Below are positions 11,022-21,925 of a stretch of DNA of 64,000 nt, one piece after another. The stretch is from Gracilariopsis chorda (Eukaryota > Rhodophyta > Florideophyceae > Gracilariales > Gracilariaceae). Both the position numbers and the translations under genes were made by a program. Under the pieces are notes generated by a model. The model saw only the letters and a program-made list of their open reading frames with translations. It was not told the DNA's origin and ran no database searches. Location of the stretch: positions 1 to 64,000 of the forward strand of contig NBIV01000137.1 in assembly GCA_003194525.1 (NCBI GenBank). The letters are read 5' to 3'. Position 1 is the stretch's first letter. Each line of letters opens with the position of its first letter.

Positions 11022-11802
11022 TGTTAAAAGTTGTAAGGACGTTGAGGGGAGGGAAGGGAAGTTCGCCAGCTCTGGCTTGGATTTACTTGGAGGTCCTTCA
11101 GGCACATCTTATATACCACTCTAAACTCGAATTGCGCGGGAACACCAACTACAAGTAAAACCTAAACCACTAAGCAGGGACAGTCAATACTACCAATCAT
11201 CATTCTTAACATGACATAGCCAGCTCAGCACAACCTCATTACATCAACGCACACCAACGCACCAACGTTCCGTATAGTTACGTGCATACACATGACCATG
11301 ACAAGGCACAAATTCACGACTCCAACACACGCCAGCACATGCGAACACATCACGGGTAAGTCAAAAGGTCACGGTAAGTCGGCATGTAACCTGTGGTGTT
11401 AGTGCCATGTCATCATGTGGCAATGCACACAACACCCACGTCATCAAATATACCCGTGCATGTGTAAACCTGTTGACAGTGCATGCGCACCTTACCATTG
11501 TACCAACCACTGCTGTACCACTTGTACCAGCTGTCAACCACTTCACCAGTATCCCTGCACACAACGTACACTGTGACCACTGTAGTAGCTGGACACGTGG
11601 GTGTGTACAACCGATCCAGTTATGCCATACCACTTGTACGCACCACGTTGCATATGTACATTTGCAGTAGCCAATCAGAAGCCAGTTTCACGTTGGGTTC
11701 GCGCACACGCGCATATGCGCTTTTGCAGAGGTACCCTCTAAAACAGCCCATGCTCCCCGGAACATTTGGTTTTCAGTGACAGCACAGGTACTACTGCCAA
11801 CA
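11022..11802 (-). repeat. B-family LTR at an inversion breakpoint (copy B3)
   Basis: This 781-bp inverted LTR is nearly identical to B1. Its left flank is unit 3 on the plus strand and its right flank (ATTGC) is element C on the minus strand, so it joins two copia copies in opposite orientation. The flanks do not match as a target-site duplication. Recombination between B-family LTRs is the simplest explanation. Confidence 0.85.
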
Positions 11803-12403
11803 ATTGCTTGTGGTCACTTCGACCTGAGAGGTAGCGGCAACAGCCATATTACACCAGCGCTGTGGTGCACGCCGACTGCGACGAGGGTATCTAGATTCAC
11901 GTTCGGGATGAACATTGGACTCATCAATACCACTAGAATCCTTGTTAGCGTCCTCCGCAGAATTGGTATCGCTCGCAGCATTGTCAATGGTTGGAGTTGG
12001 AACCTCATTCACAGTTTCTGTGGGTTGGTCTGGTGCATCTTGTGTATCGGTTTCTGCGTCTGACCTAAGTTCTCCGAATTCGTCGAGTGAAAACTCATCC
12101 GAACTGTCACTAGAGCTCTCATACCCAGCGCTATTATAGTCAACGTCTGATGCACTTTCGTCATCCATAAAGTTTACAAGGTATGGGGCACCAGGGAATG
12201 TAGATTCATCAAAAGTGACATGTAAGGACCTCACAATTCAAGGTATCTCATAGTCACCAGTGACCGGAACCTCGTAAACACCATGCTCCAGAGTCTGCAA
12301 GTACACTCCCTCAAGTGCACGAGACTCGAAATTGGTGTCCGGGTTCATTTTCAATACATTTGCTGCGCATCCAAACACTGTAGCATGCTTCAATGATGGC
12401 TTA
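11803..12403 (-). pseudogene. Copia pol linker of inverted element C (truncated)
   Basis: Read leftwards, this carries HVTFDESTFPGAPYLVNFMDDESASDVD and the acidic linker, then RYPRRSRRAPQRW, and is cut off at 11803 by LTR B3. The frames are open over 12234-11803 and 12420-12238 with a stop between. RT and RNase H of this element are absent. Confidence 0.8.
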
Positions 12404-13030
12404 TTACCAGTCACCAACAAGTATGGAGTCGAGCCGGTGGTAGAGTGTGGAACTCTGTTGCGAATATAAATAACATATTTGAGTGCATAGGGCCATAGGC
12501 AAGTTGGCCTGAATCAGCAAAGCTCGAGTAGCTTCTTCCAGGGCGCGATTGATGCGCTCGGCAATTGCGTTATGTTCCGGTGTATAAGGAGGTGAGAAAG
12601 ACGTTCCCTGCAGACCATTGGAATCGTTTTCTTGTAATGCAATGTACTCCTCTGCATTGTCCGAGTGCAAATTTTGAACAAGCACATGCGCTCCTCCAAG
12701 CTGCTGGAGCTTCTGCCTTATACCCAAAAACACTTCCCCAATTCCAGATCTATGCAACATGAAGCCGAGGAAGGCATATCGAGAGCGTTCATCGATAAAC
12801 GCAGACGCATACTGAAAACGATCTGGAAACGATGGCCGCAGAGGACCAATGATGTCCGAGTGCACAATGTCTCCAATCTCCTTTGATCGTTTGAACTTTC
12901 CCAAAAACGGATGTTTATGCACTTTGCCAAGTCGGCATGGTCGACTTACCTCCTCCATATGTTTCAGCTTCGGCACTCCATCAACTTGATCGTGTACCTT
13001 TTGAAGGTATCGTGGGTTCATATGTGCAAG
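12404..13030 (-). pseudogene. Copia integrase of element C, nearly intact
   Basis: The 205-codon frame carries HMNPRYLQKVHDQVDGVPKL, CRPCRLGKVHKHPF, HSDIIGPLRPSFPD, the second acidic site in HSDNAEEYIAL and the third in HNAIAERINRALEEATRALL. All three catalytic acidic residues are present. It is in frame with the preceding protease segment and separated from it by one TGA in WHR*LAHM, probably from a CGA arginine codon. C-terminal to ANLP the frame is shifted. Confidence 0.85.
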
Positions 13031-13831
13031 TCAGCGGTGCCACAGCTTTGTGACGTCTTGGTCTTTTGCAGATAGTAGCCTTGCGTGATCGGTGTGCTCG
13101 ATGGGACATGGCAGCGTGTACAACCTAGAGCGTGTGTCTCGTTGACCACATCCAATTTCAAACCCCTCTTCGTGGGTAAAGCGAACCTGACTTGCGCCGA
13201 ACAGTGACTGCATTCCTTTATCGGCCATACGACCAACAGACACTAAGTTGTACCAAAGATCTGGGACATGTAGTACATCCGTCAATCGGAGGTTAGCCTC
13301 GACGAAGAGCAGTAGAACATCCCCTTGTTGTGTGGCCATGACCGTGGTATTTTCAGCAAGTTCAATACGCCTCGGATATATGTCAACCAATGTGTTGAGC
13401 ACAAACGCAGAAGCAGAACAAAAGAAATGGGACGTTACACCACTGTCTGCATACGTATCCATGCTCTTACACATGTATGGGAGCACTGTAAACTTCTCGA
13501 CACCCATTCCGGCGAGCTCAATCTTGGATCCCCTTCGTGATGACTTGCCAGAGTGTTTAGACTTGTCACCTGAACCAGCTTTGACTTGGTTCAAGATGAC
13601 TTTGGGTAAACGGTTGTCCGGATTGTCAGGATTCATGTGGCATCGGTCCTGCGTGTGGCCATCGTGTTCGCAGAAAGTGCAATGGTAACCGTTTTTGGTG
13701 CCAACAGCATAAGCACGCCCATTGGACTCAATGTTTGAGTTGGAATCTGATATATGACCTTCATTTTCGCAATTATTTGACAATTTGTTACGTCCACTAG
13801 AACGGCCGTTACCTCTACCTCGGTTCTTCTT
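13031..13831 (-). pseudogene. Gag C-terminus and protease of element C
   Basis: A continuous minus frame holds the basic linker, the intact zinc knuckle CTFCEHDGHTQDRC, the protease site ADSGVTSHFF (Ala to Val after DSG relative to siblings) and the block ending LWHR before a TGA stop. It shows that in this family gag, protease and integrase are one frame. Its upstream part is interrupted by the solo LTR at 13837-14661. Confidence 0.85.
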
Positions 13832-13836
13832 GATAG

Positions 13837-14661
13837 TGTTGATGTTAGCACATGGTCGAGTGCCTGGTAGTCCTGGGACATCATGGTGCAGCACCTGGAA
13901 ACAAAGTTTCACATAACGGAGGGCTGTTTTTGAGAGCTGCTTTGCAAAAGCGCATATACGTGTGTTCTCAAACCCAACGTGAAACAGGCATATGATTGGC
14001 AACAGCATATACTCATATGCAATGCATTGGTTACAAGTTTTGTGCATCCTAAGGGTCATGGGCACGGAACCGGTCACTTGGCATAAGCTGAATGGGCATG
14101 GTACTTAGGAATATGTGTGGCTACATCTGGTTTACAGGTATATGCAGGTGTTGTATAGCTACAGTTGTGCAAGTAAGCACGTGCCATGCACGCAACACAC
14201 GTAGGGTATGTACATGGATGCGGTGGCATGTGAATTTGTGCTTTGTCATAGTCATGATGATGCAAGTAAGTGTTTACAAAGTGCTGTCACATGCTGGCAC
14301 ATTGTTGGCATGTCTGGCTCACTTGTTGCGCATTGTTGGCTGCTTGGTTCACTTGGTGTGCGTGGTTTTTATGTGTTGTAATGTTGTTATGCATGGTTGT
14401 ACTAAGCTGTAATCAGTGTGTGCAACCCTTATTGTGTTATTTTTGATTGTGATTGGTAGTATTGGGTGTCCCCACTTAGTGGTGTAGGGTTTTATTGTAG
14501 TGGTAGTGCGAACTGGGGGTGCTATATAAGACTCTGAAGTTGCAGTACCAAGTAAACTCGCCCCCAAGCCTGGCAACCTTCACTCTTTATTTTCTTTCTT
14601 TCTTTCCTTTTCATTTCTGCCGAAGCCCAACATCATCTATCAACACCATTTCATATCAACA
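13837..14661 (+). repeat. Solo LTR, A family, in gag of element C, with GATAG duplication
   Basis: This 825-bp LTR begins TGTTGATG and ends ATCAACA, perfect 7-bp inverted ends (TGTTGAT/ATCAACA). The 5 bp GATAG flank it on both sides (13832-13836 and 14662-14666). The orientation is opposite to its host element. It carries the shared core near 13945-14010 and a ctatataag TATA box near 14523. Confidence 0.92.
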
Positions 14662-14666
14662 GATAG

Positions 14667-15314
14667 AACCAAGTTGACGAGCACTGTACCATCAATTAGG
14701 GTAGTTGCCACATAGTCCCACGTCAATTCCGAGTTCTCCTTAGTCCTAAGTGCCGCCGCAGTTGACTCTAGTGCGCAGTTGGGGTCGATAGAGACTAGTA
14801 GCATTGGAGCCTTATGTGACTTTGGAATGGCAGCATCGTTCCCCATTCGGTCTAATTGTGAGAATAAAGATGCAAACTGGTCCACAAATTCTGACATATT
14901 TTGCCCATTATATGACATTCGAAACAGTTGGGTCTGTACAGCGATACGAGAAACTGTTCGGTTGGAGGCATAACGTGCATCTAGCACTCTCAACATACGC
15001 CCAGGATCATCATCCACATCCATCACAACGCGTAGTTGGGCATCTGCAAGTGCACAGATGATGACTGCACATGCCTTTTCGCGTTTCGCCATGAGTCGGG
15101 AACTGCCTTGAGCAGTACTAGAGGTTGAATCGTGAGTCATTCTAGCTCTAGATGCCTCATCCAGGGTAGATGCAACTACATTCGATACACCTTTAATGTG
15201 ACATGCCGCACGAAGTCGATGTCGCCAAAGCATACAATCCTCACCACGCTCACCATGAAAGCGTGGGATTTTCACACCAGAGTTCGTTTCAGACTCAACT
15301 TCAGAGTCAGACAT
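14667..15314 (-). pseudogene. Gag N-terminal part of element C
   Basis: The frame starts MSDSEVESETNSGVKIPRF at 15314 and stays open through PGRMLRVLDARYASNRTVSR and NSELTWDYVATTLID. A one-base loss right before the solo LTR shifts it. This is the best-preserved gag N-terminus of the A family in the window. Confidence 0.85.
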
Positions 15315-16078
15315 ACTTCCAGAAGGAGCTGAAATACCAATGAATATATCCTTCTAAGCAGAGTGTGGGGCTCAATGCTTTTCAAAATCCGATTACGAAG
15401 AGAGGGAAAGTGGTGAATCGGAGGGTCAGCCAAGAACTTGCAGCTGAGATCACACTAAGATATGAATACTGGAGTGGATTAATGCCAGCACTCGACAGCA
15501 AGGGCGCAAGCGAAGACCGTGTAACCAAGTCTCAACGCTCGTCCAGACGCGTCTGGTACGCGAATCACAGGCGGAGTTCGTGTCCTCGACGCCCGGAGTA
15601 TACTCACAAGTGGCTCTGAAGCGCACTCGGAAAAGAAAATAAAAGATGAAACTTCGTAAAAGCGGGCGCACTGACAGGAGAAACTACCTCCGTTACCCTA
15701 AGGGTTGAACCCTGGACCCTGGATGCTCTCTACAGGTGCGAAGTTCGATTTTCTTCGACCTGCCCTACTCGGCGCACTTCGAGAGCAGGGTGCTCAATCC
15801 GTACGAAACGTCTTTGGGACGTTACTTACAAGCCCGATATTCTTTCACTAGTTAACCCCTGCTGGTCTCTTGCCGGAAATTAGCCCGATCTTTGTGCGCT
15901 GAAACCAAAGAAACAGGGATCCGAACAGGCGCAGGTCGGTTTACCAGAGAATAGTCCCTGAACGCTTTGACTAATTTCACCTCTGCAACTAGGTCTACAC
16001 AATATGCGCAACGCTAAAACAAAAGAAAGTAAAATAAGAGCGACGTCTGCAATATTTCGACGCTTAGGGCCCATAACC
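15315..16078 (-). other. Leader and primer-binding site of element C
   Basis: Untranslated leader, read leftwards. The primer-binding site GGTTATGGGCCC lies at about 16067-16078, directly inside the LTR, and its 3' part is altered. The leader is about 110 bp longer than in unit 2. No gene is supported here. Confidence 0.7.
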
Positions 16079-16869
16079 TGATGATGATAAATGAAGGTGA
16101 TAGATGAAGTTGGGCTTCGACTGAAATGAGAAAGAAAGAAAGAAGTAAAAACAAGAGTGAAGGTTGTCAGCCTTGGGGTGGTTTAATTGGAGATGCAACA
16201 TCTGCAACTTATATAGCATCACTAAATTACATTACAGCTACAAGAAAAACCCTAACCACTAAGTGCGGACAGCCAGTACTACCAATCATATTCAAACATA
16301 ACACAATAAGGGTTGCACAAACTAGTGACAGTTAACTACAACCATGCATAACATTATTCCAGCGCATGCCAACGAAGCAGGGTAAGTTAAACAACCATGA
16401 CAACAATATGCCAGCATTTCACAGCCCTGTATAATGACTCACTTGCGTCATCATGACCATGACGATGCACAAAGTCGCATGACACTGTATCCATATCGAT
16501 AACCTAAGTCCATTGCGTGCAATGCACGTGCTGGCACACACAATCACACGTCTGCCGCAACGTGATGTCCCTGTAAACCATTGTAGCCACACAGAATCTC
16601 ATGTACGTTGTCCATTCAAATTATGCCAAGTGGCCCATGCTGTGCCTACGACCCATACAATGTATACCACTTATAAACTACGTAACGCATATGGGCAAAT
16701 GCAGTAGCCAATCATAAGGCCGTTTCACGTTGGGTTCGAGCACACGCGCATATGCGCTTTTGCAAAGGAGGTACTCAAAAGTGCCCATCCTTATATGCAA
16801 CTTTGTTTCCAAGTAGTCTACAATGATGTCCTAGGGCTATCAGGCACCCGACCATGTGCCTAATCAACA
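16079..16869 (-). repeat. 5' LTR of inverted element C
   Basis: This 791-bp LTR reads on the minus strand TGTTGATTAGGCAC to ...ATCATCA. It contains the core with perfect GCGCATATGCGC (about 16700-16763) and a tatata TATA region near 16210. Its right edge abuts fragment D at 16870. The matching 3' LTR of element C is not in the window. Confidence 0.88.
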
Positions 16870-17957
16870 GCATCTATGCTACTTGCTTCCATTGATCCGA
16901 ACAGTTCGTTGGAGTCCACAGCTGCTGCACTACGTACCAAGGACATATCGGAACTTACTTGGGACTATGTGGCAACCACTTTGATCGATGACTACAATGC
17001 TCGTCTGGTCAGTTCTTCTAGTTCTGGACGTACGCAAAGTCAAAAGCAGAACAGAAGCAAAGGTTCTGGTGGTTCACGTGTGTCCCAAAACTCTAGTCAC
17101 ACTCACATCAGAGACGGAAGTTACTCTAATGATCGGCCAAGTACAGCTGGTAGAGCATACGTGGTGTCCAGTAACCGGACCTATCACTGTGGATTCTGTG
17201 ATCGTGAAGGTCACACAAAAGACAGATGCCATGTAAATCCCGATAACCCAGGTAATCAGTTAGCCAAAAGCATCCTGGATAAGCTTAACATCAAATCGAA
17301 GAGCAAATCTGGGGCGTCCAAGTCTTGCAAAACGCCCGCTGGTAGTTCATCAAAAATTGAGGTATGTGGTATGGCACTGGAAAAGTTTTCCATCGTACCT
17401 CCCGACAGTTGCAATATGGACACCTATGCTTGTAGTGGTGCTACATCACACTTTTTCCGTTCGGTGTCTGCGTTTATTCCCGAGTCCTTGCACAACGTAG
17501 AAACTCGAACCATCATGCTTGCCGACAACACTGAAGTATGTGCAACGCAGCGGGGTGACATAGTATTGCCATTTGAGTACGCAAACCTACGATTGACTGA
17601 TGTCCTGTTCGTTCCAGAACTGGAATACAATTTGGTGTCCGTAGGATGCTTGGCGGACAAGGGCATTGAATCCTTCTTTTGCTCAAGTGAAGTTCGTCTC
17701 ACCTTGGACAATGGGTTTGTAGTCGGCAGTGGCCATCGCGATCGACGATCGGGGTTTTACACCTTAACCGATCCGATATTGCAAGGTACCAATACAACCT
17801 CACCCTCGCCACCAACTAGTGCAGATCATTGCATGAACTCATTGGAATCCAGTATTGCTAATCTATGGCATCGGCGACTTACCCACATCAATGCTTGCGA
17901 CCTCCAGTCAGTTTACAAACATGCTGAAAGGGTGCGGAAGATGTCGGAAATGAAGGA
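16870..17957 (+). pseudogene. Fragment D: copia gag to integrase N-terminus, open for 366 codons
   Basis: This is a diverged relative, starting mid-gag (MLLASIDPNSSLES) and continuing through a zinc knuckle (CGFCDREGHTKDRC) and a protease region to the integrase start (LWHRRLTHINACDL). There are no internal stops over 366 codons. The catalytic protease aspartate is replaced: relatives read ADSGATSHFF, this reads ACSGATSHFF. It is truncated on both sides by LTRs (C on the left, D on the right) and runs a few codons into the latter. Not functional. Confidence 0.85.
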
Positions 17958-18770
17958 TGTTGATATTAGCACATAGTCGAGTGACTGATAGTCCTGGGAC
18001 ATCATGGTGCAACACTTGGAAACAAAGTTTCATATAACGGAGGGCTGTTCTTGAGAGCTGCTTTGCAAAAGCGCATATATGTGTGTTCTCAAACCCAACA
18101 TGAAACGGGCATATTATTGGCTACTGCATATACTCATATGCAATGCACTGGTTACAAGTGTTGTGCATCGTATGGGTCATGGGCACGGAACCGGCCACTT
18201 CGCATAAATTGAATGGGTATGGTACTTCGGAATATGTGTGGCTACATCCGGTTTACAGGTACATGCAGGTGTTGCATATGTGCAGTTGTGCAAGTAAGCA
18301 CGTGCCATGCACGCAACACACCTAGGGTATGTACATGGATGCGGTGGTATGTGAATTTGTGCTTTGTCATAATGATGATGATGCAAGTGGGTGCTTACAC
18401 AGTGCTGTCACTTGGTAGCACAATGCTGGCATGTCTGGTTCACTTGTTGCACATTGTTGGCTGCTTGGTTCACTTGATGTGCGTTGTCGTAATTTGTTGT
18501 TATGTTTTTATGCATGGTTATGCTTAGCTGTAATCAATGTGTGCAACCCTTATTGTGTTATGTTTGATTATGATTGGTAGTATTGGGTGTCCCCATTTAG
18601 TGGTGTAGGGCTTTCTTGTAGTGTTACTGTGAAGTAGATGTGCTATATAGGACTCTGAAGTCGCAGTAAAAATTAAGCGCGCCGCCCAAGCCTGGCAACC
18701 TTCACTCTTTATTTTCTTTCTTTCTTTCCCTTTCTTTTCCGTCGAAGCCCAACATCATTTCATATCAACA
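17958..18770 (+). repeat. 5' LTR of element E (A type)
   Basis: This 813-bp LTR runs TGTTGATA to ATATCAACA and is followed immediately by a perfect primer-binding site. A TATA-like ctatatagg is near 18640 and the LTR core near 18067-18144. It is clearly different from the 3' LTR of the same element (23732-24455). Confidence 0.88.
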
Positions 18771-19425
18771 GGTTATGGGCCCAGAGCTTCGATACTTGCA
18801 GACGTCGCTCCGTTTCAACTTCATTTTGCGTGCAGGCGTAAGATCGAGCTGATATCCCGCAAGAAACCAGCAGGGGTTAACTGGTGAAAGCATATCGCGC
18901 TTGTTAGTAACCTCCGAGGGACCTTTCATACGGATTGAGCACCCTACTCGTGAAGTGCACGGAGTAAGGCAGGTCGAAGAAATCGCACCTCGCACTTGGA
19001 GAGAGCATCCTGGGTCCAGGGGTTCAACGCTTAGGGTAGCGGAGGTAGTTTCTCCTGTCAGTGCGCCCGCTTATAAGAAGTTTCATCTTTTTTTTTCCTT
19101 TCCGAGTGCGCTTCAGAGCCACTTGTGAGTATACTCCGGGCGTCCAGGACCCGAACTCCGCCTGTGACTCGCGCACCAGACGCGTCTGTACGAGCGTTGA
19201 GACTTGGTTCCACGGTCTCCGCTGGCGCCCTTGCTTTTGAGTGTTGAGAATACCCCACTCCAGTATCACCTTCATAGTGTGACATCCGCTATCAGTCCAA
19301 AGCTGCACCTCTCGAACAGCTCTTTTGTCTATTCTGATAGTGATTCTTAGCATCGAGTCCCTCACTCTGCTTCATTTCCGTGCATTATTTGTTCCTATTT
19401 TAGTTACCGAACTATTTCTGGAACC
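18771..19425 (+). other. Primer-binding site and leader of element E
   Basis: GGTTATGGGCCCAG at 18771-18784 is the half-tRNA-iMet type primer-binding site. The following leader of about 640 bp aligns with 1188-1839, including the pyrimidine run near 19087 and a TTTTAG just upstream of the gag ATG at 19426. Confidence 0.78.
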
Positions 19426-20280
19426 ATGTCAGACTCCGAAGTTGAGTCAGAATCCACTTCTGGTGTGAAGATCCCGCGCTTCCGTGGTACGCGAGGCGAA
19501 GATTACACCCTCTGGCGACACCGTCTACGTGCCGCTTGTTTAATTAAAGGTGTCTGCAATGTTGTCATGTCAAGTTCGGAGGAGTCATCCGGTGCTATAG
19601 TGACACAAGCGTCTGGTTCTAGTGCTACCCAGACCCCCCCTTGTAGTCGCGAAGCGCAAAAAACCATGTGCAATCATCATTTGCGCACATGGCGATGCCC
19701 CACTGCGTGAAGTTATGGATGTGGATGATGACCCCGGTCGCATGCTTCAGCTACGTCGTGCGCGATATGCATCAAACAGGACAGTTTGTCGTATAGCAGT
19801 GCAAATGCAGCTGTTCAGAATGTCGTATAACGGCCAAAACATGTCGGAGTATGTGGACCAGTTTGCTTCTATGTTCTCGCAGTTGGACTGAATGGGAAAG
19901 GATGCCACTATAGCTAAATCTCACAAGGCACCCATGCTTCTTGCATCTATTGACCCCAACTGCTCATTGGAGTAAACTGCAGCAGCACTTAACAACAAGG
20001 TAATTTCAGAACTTACATGGGACTACCTGGCGACAACCCTGATATATGAATACAATGCTCTTCAAATGGGTTCAGGCAGTTCTGGTAGAGGTCGCAGTCG
20101 ACAGAAGAACAGGATCAGGAGTGTTGCCCGTCTAAGTGGACACAGCAAATCATCACATGGTAACCAAAATGATGGTAATTCATCAGATTCAACAACAGTT
20201 AATGACCCCACTGGTCGTGCATATGCTGCTGGAAGCAAAAACGGGTACCATTGCACCTTAAGTGAGCGCGATTGACACAC
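19426..20280 (+). pseudogene. Gag of element E
   Basis: Starts MSDSEVESESTSGVKIPRF at 19426. One frameshift near 19630-19660 moves it into the frame used by the rest of the element. Stops follow at 19889 (after SQLD) and about 19972 (in LEx TAAAL). The zinc knuckle near 20250 is destroyed: its second Cys is Ser, and two stops replace residues between Cys and His. It resembles unit 2 gag but is clearly a separate lineage. Confidence 0.82.
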
Positions 20281-20830
20281 ATAAAAACGCTGTCACATGA
20301 ATCCAGATAACCTTGACAACCATTTTCCTCAAGCGATCTTGGACCAGCTGAAGCTCAACTCAGTCGAAAAGCCCAAGCGATCCGGGAAGCCATCATGGAA
20401 GGCGTCCAAGATTGAGATTATTGGAGTGGCAAGTGAGAGGTCATCAGTGGTACCGCCGGTTATTGATTGCATTGACACATTTGCAGACAGTGGTGCTACC
20501 TCTCATTTCTTTTGTTCTGTATGTGATTTCGTTCCAGACACACTGATTGACATACCAGATAGGACAATTGAACTAGCGGACAACACCACTGTTGCTGCCA
20601 CCCAACAAGGAGATGTCATACTACCCTTCTTGGGTGTGAACCTCAGGTTGTCTGAAGTACTGCTTGTTCTGAATCTTGGATATAACGTAGTGTCTGTGGG
20701 TTGTTTAGCTGACAAGGGTATCCAATAACTGTTCTGTGATAAGGAGGTATGCCTACAACATGAAGATGGGTTTGAGGTTGGACATGGGACTCGTCATCAG
20801 CGCTCCCGTATATACACCTTGCCCAACCCA
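20281..20830 (+). pseudogene. Protease region of element E
   Basis: The frame from 20297 (HMNPDNLDNHFPQAILDQL) carries the intact active site FADSGATSHFF (about 20480-20510), followed by TQQGDVILPFLGVNLRLSEV. One stop occurs at 20726. It lies in the same frame as the downstream integrase. Confidence 0.83.
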
Positions 20831-21925
20831 ATGGCCCATACGGACACATCCAAAATGCTTTCTGCAACGAACGACCGCACAAGTTCATTGTGGCATCGCC
20901 GACTGGCACATATGAATGAGCATGACCTTCAAAAGGTTCAAGACCATGTCTACGGAGTCCCAAAGATCAAGTGCATGGAGGAGGTATGTCGTTCATGTAG
21001 CCTTGGTAAGGCGCATAAGCTGCCATTTCTGGGCACGTTTAAACGAGCCAATCACTTCGGGGACACTCTGCACTCAGACATTATGGGTCCGTTAGTGCCA
21101 TCATTCTCAGACCGATTCCGCTATGCGTCTGGATTTGTGGATGATCACTCGCAATACGCATTACTTGGGTTCATGATGCAAAGGTGTGAGATCAGTGAAG
21201 TGTTCCTGGGTGTGAGGCAGAAGCTCAAACAGCTTGGAGGAGAGCATGTGCTTATTCGAAAACGGCACTCTGACAACGCAGAAGAGTACATTGCCTTGCA
21301 AAAGGATCCCAAGAATGGTCTCCACGAGGTATCTTTTTCTCCACCGTATACCCCAGAACATAATGTTATTGCAGAGGGCATCAATCGCACTATGGTAGAA
21401 GCTGCCCGAGCTTTGCTCATTCAAGCAGATCTTCCAGAATTTTTGTGGTCGTACGCACTAAAACATGTGTTTTATGTTCGCAATAGAGTGCCGCACTCCA
21501 CGACTGGCGTCACTCCTTACGTCCTACTGACTGAAACTAGGCCTTATTTGACGTATGTCAAGGTATTCGGATGTGCCGCATACATATTAAAAATGATTCC
21601 GGATACCAAGTTCGACTCTCGTGCACTTGAGGGATTGTACTTGCAGACTCTTGAGCATGGTTTTTATGATGTTTTAGTCAATGATAGTGATGAGGTTCCA
21701 CGCATTGTAAAGTCTCGGCATGTGACATTTCACGAGTCCAAGTTCCCTGGTTCACCATTCTTGGAACAGGTTATGAGTGAAGTAGGTGCATCAGATGATA
21801 CTTATGAACGTGCAGATCACTATGACATTGATACTGAGAGTGGTAGTATGATTTCTGTGGACAATCCATTCGACACTGAGAGTTATATGGAACATATTGA
21901 ATACACTCCTATACTAACGGCATAG
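20831..21925 (+). pseudogene. Integrase and linker of element E
   Basis: The open frame 20819-21925 holds WHRRLAHMNEHDL and VCRSCSLGKAHKLPF (HHCC zinc site), LHSDIMGPL, HSDNAEEYIAL and EHNVIAEGINRTM (the three acidic positions), then the acidic linker. It ends at a TAG at 21923-21925. It is the most complete A-type integrase here and looks structurally plausible apart from the surrounding stops. Confidence 0.87.

Noticed and set aside
14092..14412. Cys/Val-rich frame of 106 codons in the solo LTR, and a similar one at 18213-18527
   Set aside because: Both lie within LTRs and recur only because the LTRs are related. Start and end differ, and other LTRs of the family do not keep the frame.
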